From NCBI GenBank assembly GCA_021778785.1, contig JAJYBX010000033.1, positions 1 to 10,242 of the forward strand: DNA of 10,242 bases. Direction: 5' to 3'. The DNA is from Acidobacteriota bacterium. GTDB lineage: Bacteria > Acidobacteriota > Holophagae > Holophagales > Holophagaceae. A program made the position numbers and the translations under genes. Within the stretch, counting starts at the first letter, position 1, and each line of letters opens with the position of its first letter. The notes under the pieces were generated by a model that was not told the origin of the DNA, made no database searches, and worked only from the letters and a program-made list of their open reading frames with translations. Below, piece by piece: positions 1 through 6,977 of this stretch.

Positions 1-629
1 ATGTCCACGCTCAGCATGGCGAGGACCTCCACCCCTTCGGTCTTCAGGCGCTTCGCCAGGTGGGTGCTGCCGTAGAGCCCCTGCTCCTCGCCGGAGACGG
101 CCACGAAGTAGATGCTCACCGCGGGCCGCTCCGCGGCCATGACCCGGGCCAGCTCCAGCATCATGGCCGTGCCGCTGCCGTCGTCGTCGGCGCCCGGCGC
201 GTCCGAGGTGGCGTCCATCACGTCCGTGGCCCGGCTGTCGTAGTGGCCTGTGAGGACGATGGCCTCCTTCGCCCGGGCCGGGTCGGTCCCGGGCAGCACG
301 GCGCCCACGTTCACGATCTCCACGGGGGCGGGGATCCTCGGTGCCACCGGCTGGGTGAACCGGTCCTCGAAGGGCCGGAGCCGGGAGCTGGGCAGCGCCG
401 CCAGGTCCGCGAACTGCCCGGCGAGCCAGGTCCGCGCCGCGCCGATACCCCGGGTGGGCGAGGCCTGGTCGGACAGGGTGTGCCGCGTCCCGAAGGCGAC
501 GAGCTTCGCCACCGTGGCCTGCAGCCGCGGGGCCTCCACGGCGGCCACGAGGCGCTCCACGCGGGGCGAGCGCGTCTCCTGGGCGCCGAGCAGGGAGGCG
601 AGGGCGAGCAGGAGAGCGGCGCGGCGCAT
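1..629 (-). CDS. Secreted M28-family zinc aminopeptidase, C-terminus beyond window
   Basis: The 209 visible residues begin MRRAALLLALASLLGAQE, a signal peptide with likely cleavage after LLGA, so the enzyme should be exported. Family M28 metallopeptidases use a two-zinc site. The motifs seen are GHYDS (His129, Asp131), GADDDGSG (Asp148 as the expected bridging ligand) and GEEQGLYGS (Glu181 as general base, Glu182 as ligand). The next expected metal-ligand Asp (209) is the last full codon before the edge. The order and spacing match M28 aminopeptidases of the Aeromonas/Streptomyces type. The ATG at 629-627 is preceded by GGAG with a 5-nt spacer (GGAGATCCCATG). The gene is divergent from fabG. 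The remaining C-terminal part, including the last His ligand, is outside the window. Family assignment is firm; the substrate is unknown, and peptide scavenging is inferred. Confidence 0.9.
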   Translation of the reverse strand, partial: MRRAALLLALASLLGAQETRSPRVERLVAAVEAPRLQATVAKLVAFGTRHTLSDQASPTRGIGAARTWLAGQFADLAALPSSRLRPFEDRFTQPVAPRIPAPVEIVNVGAVLPGTDPARAKEAIVLTGHYDSRATDVMDATSDAPGADDDGSGTAMMLELARVMAAERPAVSIYFVAVSGEEQGLYGSTHLAKRLKTEGVEVLAMLSVD

Positions 630-731
630 GGGATCTCCGGAGGGGTCATCCAGGGTGGACCCGGCCGGCACCGGAGGCAATGGCCTCCCGGAACCCGCGC
701 TAGACTGGGGTCTTCCGCATCCGGAGGTCCC
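630..731. promoter_or_regulatory. Divergent intergenic region between M28 peptidase and fabG
   Basis: This 102-bp spacer must hold promoters for both directions. A TAGACT at 701-706 could be a rightward -10 element about 25 bp before the fabG start, but no convincing -35 lies 16-18 bp upstream. A perfect dyad GGAGGC-AATG-GCCTCC lies at 673-688. It could be an operator, or a chance product of GGAGG-like sequence in a GC-rich genome. The fabG ribosome binding site GGAGG is at 723-727, and the peptidase site GGAG lies just right of 630 on the other strand. Promoter positions are weakly supported. Confidence 0.35.
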
Positions 732-1478
732 ATGTTCCGCCTCGACGGCAAGGTCGCCCTCGTCACCGGTGCCAGCCAGGGCATCGGCGAAGCCATCGCG
801 AAGCGTCTCGCGGCCCAGGGGGCCACGGTGGTCTGCGCGGCCAGGACCCTGCGGAACCTCCAGGTGGTGGCGAACGCCATCACGGAGGCGGGCGGGAAGG
901 CGGACGTGGTGGTGGCGGACCTTGCGGACACGGCCTCGGTGAGGGCCGCCATCGCCGCGACGGTGGAGCGCCACGGGGCCATCCACATCCTGGTGAACAA
1001 CGCGGGCATCACCCGCGACAAGCTCCTCATCCAGATGAAGGAGGAGGACTGGGACGCGGTGCTGGACACCGACCTCAAGGGCGCCTGGGCCGCGGTGCAG
1101 GCCGCCACGAAGCCCATGATGAAGCAGCGCTGGGGCCGCATCATCAACATCGCCTCCGTGGTGGGCCAGATGGGCAACCCGGGCCAGGCGAACTACGTGG
1201 CGGCCAAGGCGGGCCTCATCGGCCTCACCAAGTCGGTGGCGCGGGAGCTGGCCAGCCGCAACGTCACCGCCAACGCCGTCACGCCGGGCTACATCGAGAC
1301 GGCCATGACCGCGGGCCTGCCCGAGGACGTGAAGGCCGAGTTCACGAAGCAGATCCCCCTGGGGCGCATGGGCACGGGCGAGGACATCGCCGCCGCCGTG
1401 GCCTTCCTGGCCAGCGAGGAGGCCGGCTACATCACGGGCCAGACGCTCAGTGTCAACGGCGGCATGTTGATGGTCTGA
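732..1478 (+). CDS. fabG: 3-oxoacyl-[acyl-carrier-protein] reductase (FabG), SDR family
   Basis: This 248-residue classical short-chain dehydrogenase/reductase should reduce 3-oxoacyl-ACP with NADPH in fatty-acid elongation, in the cytosol as a tetramer. Visible motifs are the Rossmann TGASQGIG at 12-19, NNAG at 89-92 followed by ITRD as in E. coli FabG, catalytic Ser142, Tyr155 and Lys159 (YVAAK), the PGYIET loop at 185-190, and the C-terminal end VNGGMLMV, nearly identical to E. coli VNGGMYMV. Length fits the family (about 244-250). Residue 114 is Asp (LDTDLKG) where the SDR catalytic tetrad normally has Asn. The ATG follows GGAGG with a 4-nt spacer. The frame stays open upstream to about position 60, but that stretch is antisense to the peptidase and not protein-like. 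The stop lies one base before the phosphatase start. No other fab gene is visible, so a role with a different acyl or hydroxyacyl substrate is possible. Confidence 0.9.
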   Translation: MFRLDGKVALVTGASQGIGEAIAKRLAAQGATVVCAARTLRNLQVVANAITEAGGKADVVVADLADTASVRAAIAATVERHGAIHILVNNAGITRDKLLIQMKEEDWDAVLDTDLKGAWAAVQAATKPMMKQRWGRIINIASVVGQMGNPGQANYVAAKAGLIGLTKSVARELASRNVTANAVTPGYIETAMTAGLPEDVKAEFTKQIPLGRMGTGEDIAAAVAFLASEEAGYITGQTLSVNGGMLMV

Positions 1479-1479
1479 G

Positions 1480-3411
1480 ATGGCCGGCTGGCGGGATTCC
1501 TCGCTCCACCGCGGACTGGCGTCCCTGCGTCCCCGCTGGGCCTGGATCACCCTGGCCTGCGGCCTGCCCTGGCTCCTGATCCCCGCCCGCCGGCTCGTCA
1601 CGGGCACGGGCTGCCTGTGGACCCTGTCGGCCCTGGCCTTCTGGACCGGGGCCCTGGTGCTGGGCTTCCTGGGGGTCCGCTGGCTGTGGCGGCGGATCCT
1701 CTTCAAGGTCTCCCGGCGGCTCTGGGTCATCCTGATCCTCGTCTCCCTGCTGCCTGCCCTCACCCTCACGGCGCTCTTCGTGTCCGTGGGCTGGCTGGGC
1801 CTGGGCGCCCAGGTGGGCCGGGCCTTCCAGGGCGACCTGAAGCGCATGGAGACCGCCGTGCGGGAGGCGGTGAAGCAGCCTTCGGATGCCGCGGCCCTCA
1901 AGGCCCTGGAGGTGCTGGGCGAGGCGCATGTGCGGCGGGTGGACGTCCTGCCGCCCGGCGTGAAGGATGGCTTCGTGGGCTACGTCTACGACGTGACGCC
2001 CGAGGGGAAGAAGGTGGTGGCCCTGCGGGCGGTGGCCGCCGAGGGCGACCGTCATCGCCTCCTGAGCCTCGGCCTGGGCCGCATGAGCGCGTCAGGACGG
2101 GAGATCTGGGGCGGACGCATGATCTACCGCCTGGACTGGGGCTCCGGGGAGAAGGGCGGGACGCGGTCGAAGCACGGGGACGAGGAGACCCCGCTGGAGT
2201 TCTCCGGCCTGTTCAGCGGCACGCCGCCCGTCACCACCTACCAGGACGGCGAGGTGCCCCAGGGCCGCGGCCTCTTCCGCCCCTTCAGCCTGCCCCCCGT
2301 GGGCCTGCGGGTGATCGACTGGGAGACGGGTCGGCCCATGCTCCTCAGCGCGACCCCGGAGACGAACCTGGAGGAGCTCTTCCGGGGGTTCGGATATGGC
2401 GCGAAGGGCGGCAACCTCTCCGGCAAGACCCTCCTGATCATCGGCGGGCTGGTGCTGGGCATCCTCGTCCTCTTCTGCTTCCAGCTGGTGGCGCTGGTCA
2501 TGGGGTTCTACCTGACCCGGCAGCTGGGGAAGTCCGTGGACGGCCTCTTCCGGGGCGTCTCGCGGCTCAGCACGGGCGACTTCGGCGTGCGCATCCGCCC
2601 CCGGGGCCGGGACCAGGTGGCCCACCTCACCGTGGCCTTCAACGAGATGGCCGCGAGGCTCCAGCAGGCGGATGCGGAGCGCGAGGAGCGCCTGCGCATG
2701 GAGGAGGAGCTCCGGGTGGCCCGCGAGGTGCAGATGCGCCTCCTGCCGGACCTGGAGGCCCTGCACCTGCCCTCGGTGCGCGCCACCATCCTGCCCGCGC
2801 GGGAGGTGGCCGGAGACTACTACGACCTGTTCCCCCTGCGGGACGGCAGCCTGGCCTTCCTCATCGCCGACGTCAGCGGCAAGGGTACGAGCGCGGCCTT
2901 CTACGCCGCCGAGACCAAGGGCGTCCTCTCCGCCCTGGACAAGCAGGCGCTGGATCCCCGCGAGGTGGCGTCCCGCCTCAACACCATCTGGTGCGAGGGC
3001 CACGGCAAGAACCTCTTCCTCACCCTGGTCTATGGCACCTTCCATCCGCGCACGGGCCGCTTCGCCTTCGTGCGCGCCGGGCATCCCCCGGCCTTCCTGC
3101 GCCGGGCGGACGGCCGGGTGGAGCGGCTGCAGCCCCGGGGCCTGGGCATCGGCCTCAGCGCGGCCCGGTTCAGGGATGCGCTGGAGCTGTGCGAGGGCGC
3201 CCTGGAACCCGGGGACCGCCTGGTGTTCTACACCGATGGCCTCAGCGAGGCCCTGGATCCGGCGGACGCCCTCTACGGCGAGACGCGGCTGGCAGCGCTG
3301 CTGGCCCAGCCCGCCGAGGACCTGCAGGCGGCCATCCTCGGCGATGTGGTCACCTTCACCGGCGGCAGGCCCCTGGCCGACGACCTCACCCTGCTGATCC
3401 TGGGGCGCTGA
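1480..3411 (+). CDS. Membrane-anchored HAMP/SpoIIE-type PP2C serine phosphatase
   Basis: This 643-residue RsbU/SpoIIE-like protein probably dephosphorylates a Ser/Thr-phosphorylated anti-sigma antagonist. Hydrophobic segments lie near 19-36, 46-68 and 81-104, followed by a sensor-like region of about 210 residues and a further membrane helix near 317-342. A HAMP-like linker follows (about 343-400, including RLSTGDFGVRI and FNEMAARL), then a charged coiled coil with the REVQMRLLP motif typical of entry into SpoIIE domains. PP2C motifs are AGDYYD (metal Asp446), IADVSGKG (Asp464), AGHPPAFL, YTDGLSEA (Asp586) and DDLTLLIL (Asp634/Asp635), so the metal site looks intact. The ATG begins one base after the fabG stop and has no strong Shine-Dalgarno of its own, which points to translational coupling. 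The last 26 bp overlap the end of the convergent E1-beta gene. No RsbV/RsbW-type partner lies in the window, so the substrate is unknown. Confidence 0.88.
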   Translation: MAGWRDSSLHRGLASLRPRWAWITLACGLPWLLIPARRLVTGTGCLWTLSALAFWTGALVLGFLGVRWLWRRILFKVSRRLWVILILVSLLPALTLTALFVSVGWLGLGAQVGRAFQGDLKRMETAVREAVKQPSDAAALKALEVLGEAHVRRVDVLPPGVKDGFVGYVYDVTPEGKKVVALRAVAAEGDRHRLLSLGLGRMSASGREIWGGRMIYRLDWGSGEKGGTRSKHGDEETPLEFSGLFSGTPPVTTYQDGEVPQGRGLFRPFSLPPVGLRVIDWETGRPMLLSATPETNLEELFRGFGYGAKGGNLSGKTLLIIGGLVLGILVLFCFQLVALVMGFYLTRQLGKSVDGLFRGVSRLSTGDFGVRIRPRGRDQVAHLTVAFNEMAARLQQADAEREERLRMEEELRVAREVQMRLLPDLEALHLPSVRATILPAREVAGDYYDLFPLRDGSLAFLIADVSGKGTSAAFYAAETKGVLSALDKQALDPREVASRLNTIWCEGHGKNLFLTLVYGTFHPRTGRFAFVRAGHPPAFLRRADGRVERLQPRGLGIGLSAARFRDALELCEGALEPGDRLVFYTDGLSEALDPADALYGETRLAALLAQPAEDLQAAILGDVVTFTGGRPLADDLTLLILGR

Positions 3412-4378
3412 CCGGCAGGTCCACCGCCACCAGCCGCCGGGCGGCCGCGGTGATGGCGTCCGCCTGGGGGATGAAGGCCTGCTCGAGCGGGTAGCTGGAT
3501 GGGGCCGGGGCATCGGGTCCGGTGATGCGGACCACTGGCGCCTTCAGGGCGGCGAAGGCCTCGGCGGCCACGAGGGCGGCCACTTCCGCACCCACGCCGC
3601 AGGGGGCGGAGGCCTCATGCACCACCACCAGGCGGCCCGTCTTCCAGACCGAACGGAGGATGGCCGCCGTGTCCAGCGGCTTCAGGGTCCGCAGGTCCAG
3701 CACCTCGGCGGAGACGCCCTCCTCGGCGAGGGTCTCCGCGGCCTGCAGGCAGGTGTGCACGGTCTTGGCGTAGGAGACCAGCGTCACGTCCGAGCCCTCG
3801 CGGCGCACGGCCGCCTGGCCCAGGGGCACGAAGGCCTCGCCCTCGGGCACCTCGCCGGGGACGAAGGCCAGGGCCAGGTCCACGAAGAAGAGCACAGGGT
3901 TCTCATCGCGGATGGCGGCCTGCATGAGGCCCTTGAAATCCGCGGGCGTGGAGGGCATCACCACCTTCAGGCCCGGGCTGTGGACGAACCAGGCCTCGAG
4001 GTTGTGGTTGTGCTGGGCGCCCACGGTCCAGCCCCCGCCGGTCATGGCGAGCGCCACCATGGGGAACGAGAACTGGCCGCCGGACATGTAGCGCAGCTTG
4101 CCGGCGCTGTTGACGAGCTCGTCCATGGCGAAGCAGAGGAAGGGGGCGAAGAGCAGGTCCACGATGGGTCGCAGGCCGGTGGCGGCGGCCCCGGCGGCGG
4201 TGCCGGCGATGATGCCTTCGGCCAGGGGCGTGTTGCGGACGCGGGCGGCCCCGAATTCCGCCACCAGCTCGGGGTGCTTGGTGGCGGTGCCTTCCCCGAA
4301 GATGAGGACCCGGCTGTCCCGGCGCATCTCCTCGGCGATGGCCTGGCCGATGGCTTCGTTGACGGTGAGAAGGGGCAT
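3386..4378 (-). CDS. 2-oxoacid dehydrogenase E1 component, beta subunit
   Basis: At 330 residues this has the usual length and layout of E1-beta subunits of the pyruvate, acetoin and branched-chain 2-oxoacid dehydrogenases. It pairs with alpha to bind thiamine diphosphate and decarboxylate a 2-oxoacid in the cytosol. Visible signatures are TVNEAIGQAIAEEM near the N-terminus, FGEG with Glu29, NTPLAEG with Glu54, the block HNHNLEAWF followed by HSPGLKVVMPSTPAD (His123/His125/Glu128), RDENPVLF, and the C-terminal transketolase-like part with LDLRTLKPLD and VVVHEA. The usual GED/GEE is GEG here. The ATG follows AGGAG with a 6-nt spacer, and this Shine-Dalgarno overlaps the alpha stop. The gene ends inside the convergent phosphatase gene. 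No E2 (lipoyl acyltransferase) or E3 gene follows, so which 2-oxoacid it uses, and whether it works in a complex or alone, cannot be read from here. Confidence 0.88.
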   Translation of the reverse strand: MPLLTVNEAIGQAIAEEMRRDSRVLIFGEGTATKHPELVAEFGAARVRNTPLAEGIIAGTAAGAAATGLRPIVDLLFAPFLCFAMDELVNSAGKLRYMSGGQFSFPMVALAMTGGGWTVGAQHNHNLEAWFVHSPGLKVVMPSTPADFKGLMQAAIRDENPVLFFVDLALAFVPGEVPEGEAFVPLGQAAVRREGSDVTLVSYAKTVHTCLQAAETLAEEGVSAEVLDLRTLKPLDTAAILRSVWKTGRLVVVHEASAPCGVGAEVAALVAAEAFAALKAPVVRITGPDAPAPSSYPLEQAFIPQADAITAAARRLVAVDLPVSAPGSAG

Positions 4379-4384
4379 GGCGGT

Positions 4385-4390
4385 CTCCTA
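4385..4390 (-). promoter_or_regulatory. Stop/Shine-Dalgarno overlap at the E1 alpha-beta junction
   Basis: On the minus strand TAGGAG contains both the alpha stop codon (TAG) and the beta ribosome binding site (AGGAG), six bases before the beta ATG at 4378. A ribosome ending alpha is therefore placed on the beta start, which should favour equal synthesis of the two subunits. Confidence 0.7.
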
Positions 4391-5350
4391 GGCGTAGACG
4401 TCGGTGGTGAGTTCGGCGGGATCGGGGAAGGGGGAGGCGCTGGCGAAGGCCGCGGCGTCGTCGAGGGCCGTCCGGGCCCGCGCCTCCATGCCGGCGAGAT
4501 CGTCCGGGGTCAGATCGCCACGGTCGAGGAGGCGGGCCTTCTGGCGGTCGATGGGGTCCTTGGCCCGCCAGGCGGCGATCTCCGCGGGATCCACGTAGGA
4601 CTGGTCATGGGGCTCCATGTGGCCCCGCTGGCGGTAGGTGGTGGCCTCCAGCAGGAAGGGGCGCCGGGTGCTCCGGACCTTCGCCACGGCGGCGGTGGCG
4701 GCCTCGAACACGGCCTCCACGTCGTTGCCGTCCACGGTGACGGCCTCGATGCCGTAGGCCGCCGCCCGCGGTGCGATGTGGTCCCCGAGCATGGTCTCCT
4801 TCCGGTGGACGAAGGCCTGCCACTGGTTGTTCTCGCAGACGTAGAGCACGGGCAGGTTCCAGACGGAGGCCAGGTTCAGGGACTCGTGGAAGATGCCTTC
4901 GCAGGCGGCGCCGTCGCCGAAGAAGCACGCGACGATGCCGTCGCCGCCGAGCATCTCGCGGGAGAGCGCGGCGCCCGTGGCCAGGGAGAGCTCCCCGCCC
5001 ACGATGGTGGAGGTGAGGATCACGCCCAGCTCCCGCGCGGAGATGTGCAGGGTGCCGCTCTTCCCCTTGCAGTAGCCGGTGATGCGGCCCATGACCTCGG
5101 CGAGCATGCGGCCGGGGTCGGCGCCGCGGGCCAGCAGGTGGCCGGCGCTCCGGTGGTTGGTGAGGATCTGGTCCTGGGGGCCCAGGGCGGAGACCACGCC
5201 CGCCGCCGCCGCCTCCTGGCCGACCGAGGTGCAGACGTGGGGGAAGGGACCGGCCTCGTGGAAGGCGATGATCTTCTCCTCGTAGGCCCGGATGAGCAGC
5301 ATGCGCTCGAGCAGGAGCCGGGAGGGGGGCAGAGGGCGGGTGGGGGGCAT
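4388..5350 (-). CDS. 2-oxoacid dehydrogenase E1 component, alpha subunit (ThDP-binding)
   Basis: This 320-residue subunit carries the thiamine-diphosphate motif: GDGAACEG at 145-152, ending with ENN at 173-175. Other E1-alpha landmarks are SVGQEA at 42-47, the NHRSAGH element at 65-71, GKSGTLHI at 96-103, FHESLNLASVWNLP, VDGND at 207-211, the TYRQRGHMEPHD loop with His244, and DPIDR at 265-269. The C-terminus ends in DVYA, as in many E1-alpha chains. In the HRSAG element the position that is His in pyruvate-type YRxHG is Ala69, as in branched-chain E1-alpha (YREAG), which hints at but does not prove a non-pyruvate substrate. The ATG follows GGAGG with a 5-nt spacer (GGAGGTCCCCATG). The gene lies 33 bp after the diheme cytochrome stop and directly before E1-beta. 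Family is certain; the substrate is open. Confidence 0.9.
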   Translation of the reverse strand: MPPTRPLPPSRLLLERMLLIRAYEEKIIAFHEAGPFPHVCTSVGQEAAAAGVVSALGPQDQILTNHRSAGHLLARGADPGRMLAEVMGRITGYCKGKSGTLHISARELGVILTSTIVGGELSLATGAALSREMLGGDGIVACFFGDGAACEGIFHESLNLASVWNLPVLYVCENNQWQAFVHRKETMLGDHIAPRAAAYGIEAVTVDGNDVEAVFEAATAAVAKVRSTRRPFLLEATTYRQRGHMEPHDQSYVDPAEIAAWRAKDPIDRQKARLLDRGDLTPDDLAGMEARARTALDDAAAFASASPFPDPAELTTDVYA

Positions 5351-5383
5351 GGGGACCTCCGGGGTTCAGGGGTTGGGGAAGGG

Positions 5384-6406
5384 TCAGCGGGCCGGCGCCC
5401 GGGCAATCCAGGCGCGGAGGCGGTCGAGGGCCTCCCGGTCGGCGAGCGCCGAGCCCAGCGGGGGCATCTGGGACAGGGGGCGGCGCGAGGCCATGCGGGA
5501 ATACACGGCGCTGTGGTCGGGATCGCCGGGGCGGATGCGGAGGGTGGTGCCCGGGGCCTCCCCGGGCAGGGTGTACTGGCTGGGTCGGTTCACGGTGCTG
5601 GCGAGGCCGGGCTCTCCGGGGGTCCGGCCCGTGGGCCGGAAATCCAGGTCCAGGCCGTCGAGGGGATGGTCCATGCGGTGGCAGGCTCCGCAGTTGGCGG
5701 CGAAGTAGCCGAGGAGGGCGCGGGTTTCCGGATCCCCGGCCCGGATCCGCGGCGGCCGGGCCAGGAGGTCGGCGCGGGCATGGCGGAGGCGCCCCTCCTT
5801 CACGAGATCCTCCAGGGTGAGGAGGCCGGGCCGGGGCGGCTCGCCGTGGATGGCCCCGGGATCCCGGTCGGTGGAGAGCTGGAGGGCGGTGAACCCCAGC
5901 ACCTCCGTGCGCCCGTTCTCATGGCAGGTCCGGCAGTCGGCCACGCCGGGGATGGTGTGGCGCAGCCCGGGGGCGATCTCCGCGGCATCCGGAAGGCCCT
6001 CCTCGGGCACGAGGGTGGCGTCGGTCCCGGCCGCGTTCCAGGCGTAGCTGGCGAAGATCCAGACACCGGGCCGCGCATGCCAGAGCAGGCGGGTCTCCAC
6101 CTTCCGTCCGTGGAACTGGAATTCCTTCCAGAACTTCGTGCCCACGGGGAAGGTCCAGGCATCCTCGTCCCCCGCCTCGATGGCCGCGCCATCGGGGAGC
6201 CGCACCCAGCGGGCCTTGGCGGCCCCGTCCGACCACAGCGGGTACTGCGGGCTGTAGGCGCGGTTGCGGGGATCGAGGCGCCCCGGGGCCGCATAGAGAC
6301 CCGTCTGCGACAGCAGGCGCGGGGCGCGGACGCCACCGTAGGGGGCGCCGGCCACCCCCGGGAGGGACCCGAGGACGGCGGCGAGCAGCAGGGAGAGGGG
6401 ACGCAC
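5384..6406 (-). CDS. Secreted diheme c-type cytochrome, SO2930/HNE_0200-like
   Basis: I call a GTG start at 6406, giving 340 residues. This start is followed at once by a signal peptide (VRPLSLLLAAVLGSLPGVAGA, first residue Met in the product) and preceded by TAGGAA with a 5-nt spacer. The open frame extends further upstream but would then overlap the preceding cytochrome by about 300 bp in a non-protein-like stretch. Two heme c sites are visible, CRTCH at 158-162 and CGACH at 239-243, with SQMPPLG (Met314) as a likely axial ligand. Family features between them include PQYPLWSDGAAKARWV, WTFPVGT, VETRLL and YAWNAAGTDATL, which I recall from the conserved TIGR03806-type (HNE_0200/SO2930) cytochromes. 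The protein should act as a periplasmic electron carrier or sit in an outer-membrane redox module. No beta-helix partner of the SO2929 kind is nearby. Heme binding is firm; the exact family name is from memory. Confidence 0.82.
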   Translation of the reverse strand: MRPLSLLLAAVLGSLPGVAGAPYGGVRAPRLLSQTGLYAAPGRLDPRNRAYSPQYPLWSDGAAKARWVRLPDGAAIEAGDEDAWTFPVGTKFWKEFQFHGRKVETRLLWHARPGVWIFASYAWNAAGTDATLVPEEGLPDAAEIAPGLRHTIPGVADCRTCHENGRTEVLGFTALQLSTDRDPGAIHGEPPRPGLLTLEDLVKEGRLRHARADLLARPPRIRAGDPETRALLGYFAANCGACHRMDHPLDGLDLDFRPTGRTPGEPGLASTVNRPSQYTLPGEAPGTTLRIRPGDPDHSAVYSRMASRRPLSQMPPLGSALADREALDRLRAWIARAPAR

Positions 6407-6411
6407 GGGGG

Positions 6412-6417
6412 TTCCTA
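6412..6417 (-). promoter_or_regulatory. Stop/Shine-Dalgarno overlap deciding the GTG start of the diheme cytochrome
   Basis: TAGGAA on the minus strand holds the TAG stop of the monoheme cytochrome and an AGGA ribosome binding core, five bases before the GTG at 6406. It supports the GTG start over upstream in-frame starts and suggests coupled translation of the two cytochromes. Confidence 0.6.
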
Positions 6418-6957
6418 GTGCGAGGCGGCCGGTTCCGTCGCCGTGGGCACGTGGTTGCGCACCGCGGGCTGGGATCGCAGGTAGGCGAAGATGGCCTTGA
6501 GATCCTCCTCGCGGGTGGCCTGGAGGTTCTGGATGGGCATGGGGGGCAGGATGGTCCGGCCCTTTCCGAGGTGGCGCCCGGTGTGGACGATCTGGAGGAA
6601 CTGGGCCTCGGTCCAGCGCCCCAGTCCCGTCTCGTCGTCCGGGGTGAGGTTGGCGGCGTAGCTCACCCCCCAGGGGCCCGCGAAGGCGGTGTTCGTGGCG
6701 GCGCCGGACCACAGCCAGGGGCCCTTGGGCTCAGGCGCGGCGGGCATCACGAGCGCTTCGGGGTGGCCCGAGAGGCCGCGGGCCAGGTCGGGCTCGGGGC
6801 CCTTGGGGCCCATCTTCAGGGGCATGTGGCAGTCGGCGCAGCCCATGATGCGCGTCAGGTAGGCGCCCCTGCGGATCTGGGCATCCGGGGCGGCGGCCGA
6901 TGCGATTCCGAAGGAGAGTCCGGCCAGGAGGGCGGTGCGGAAGGTCAAGGGGGTCAT
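6415..6957 (-). CDS. Secreted monoheme cytochrome c
   Basis: This 180-residue protein starts with a signal peptide (MTPLTFRTALLAGLSFGIASAAA, cleavage near residue 23). It has one heme c site, CADCH at 40-44, preceded by RRGAYLTRIMGC, a layout common to class I cytochromes linked to dehydrogenases. A second family block holds GPWGVSYAANLTPD (94-107), LGRWTEAQF and LPPMPIQNL, with Met140 as the likely axial ligand, then a C-terminal helix DLKAIFAYLRS. It should carry electrons in the periplasm. GAGGTGATCC precedes the ATG at 6957. It is the first gene of the four-gene cluster and sits just downstream of the AT-rich repeat region. The electron donor and acceptor cannot be read from sequence; the diheme cytochrome that follows is the natural partner. 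Confidence 0.88.
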   Translation of the reverse strand: MTPLTFRTALLAGLSFGIASAAAPDAQIRRGAYLTRIMGCADCHMPLKMGPKGPEPDLARGLSGHPEALVMPAAPEPKGPWLWSGAATNTAFAGPWGVSYAANLTPDDETGLGRWTEAQFLQIVHTGRHLGKGRTILPPMPIQNLQATREEDLKAIFAYLRSQPAVRNHVPTATEPAASH

Positions 6958-6977
6958 GGATCACCTCATCAGGAAGG

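Noticed and set aside
60..731. An N-terminal extension of fabG of 224 codons
   Set aside because: The stretch is antisense to the M28 peptidase and not protein-like. The ATG at 732 has a proper GGAGG and gives the normal FabG length.
2092..3513. A 473-codon open frame opposite the phosphatase gene
   Set aside because: It has no recognisable domain, and the opposite strand carries a complete HAMP/SpoIIE protein with all PP2C motifs.
3617..6418. A 933-codon open frame on the + strand opposite the E1 and cytochrome genes
   Set aside because: It is antisense to four genes with clear family motifs. The product is Gly/His/Arg-rich low-complexity sequence typical of a GC-rich shadow frame, and it has no ribosome binding site.
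6407..6712. A longer start for the diheme cytochrome
   Set aside because: It would overlap the monoheme cytochrome by about 300 bp and would bury the signal peptide. The GTG at 6406 has its own Shine-Dalgarno.
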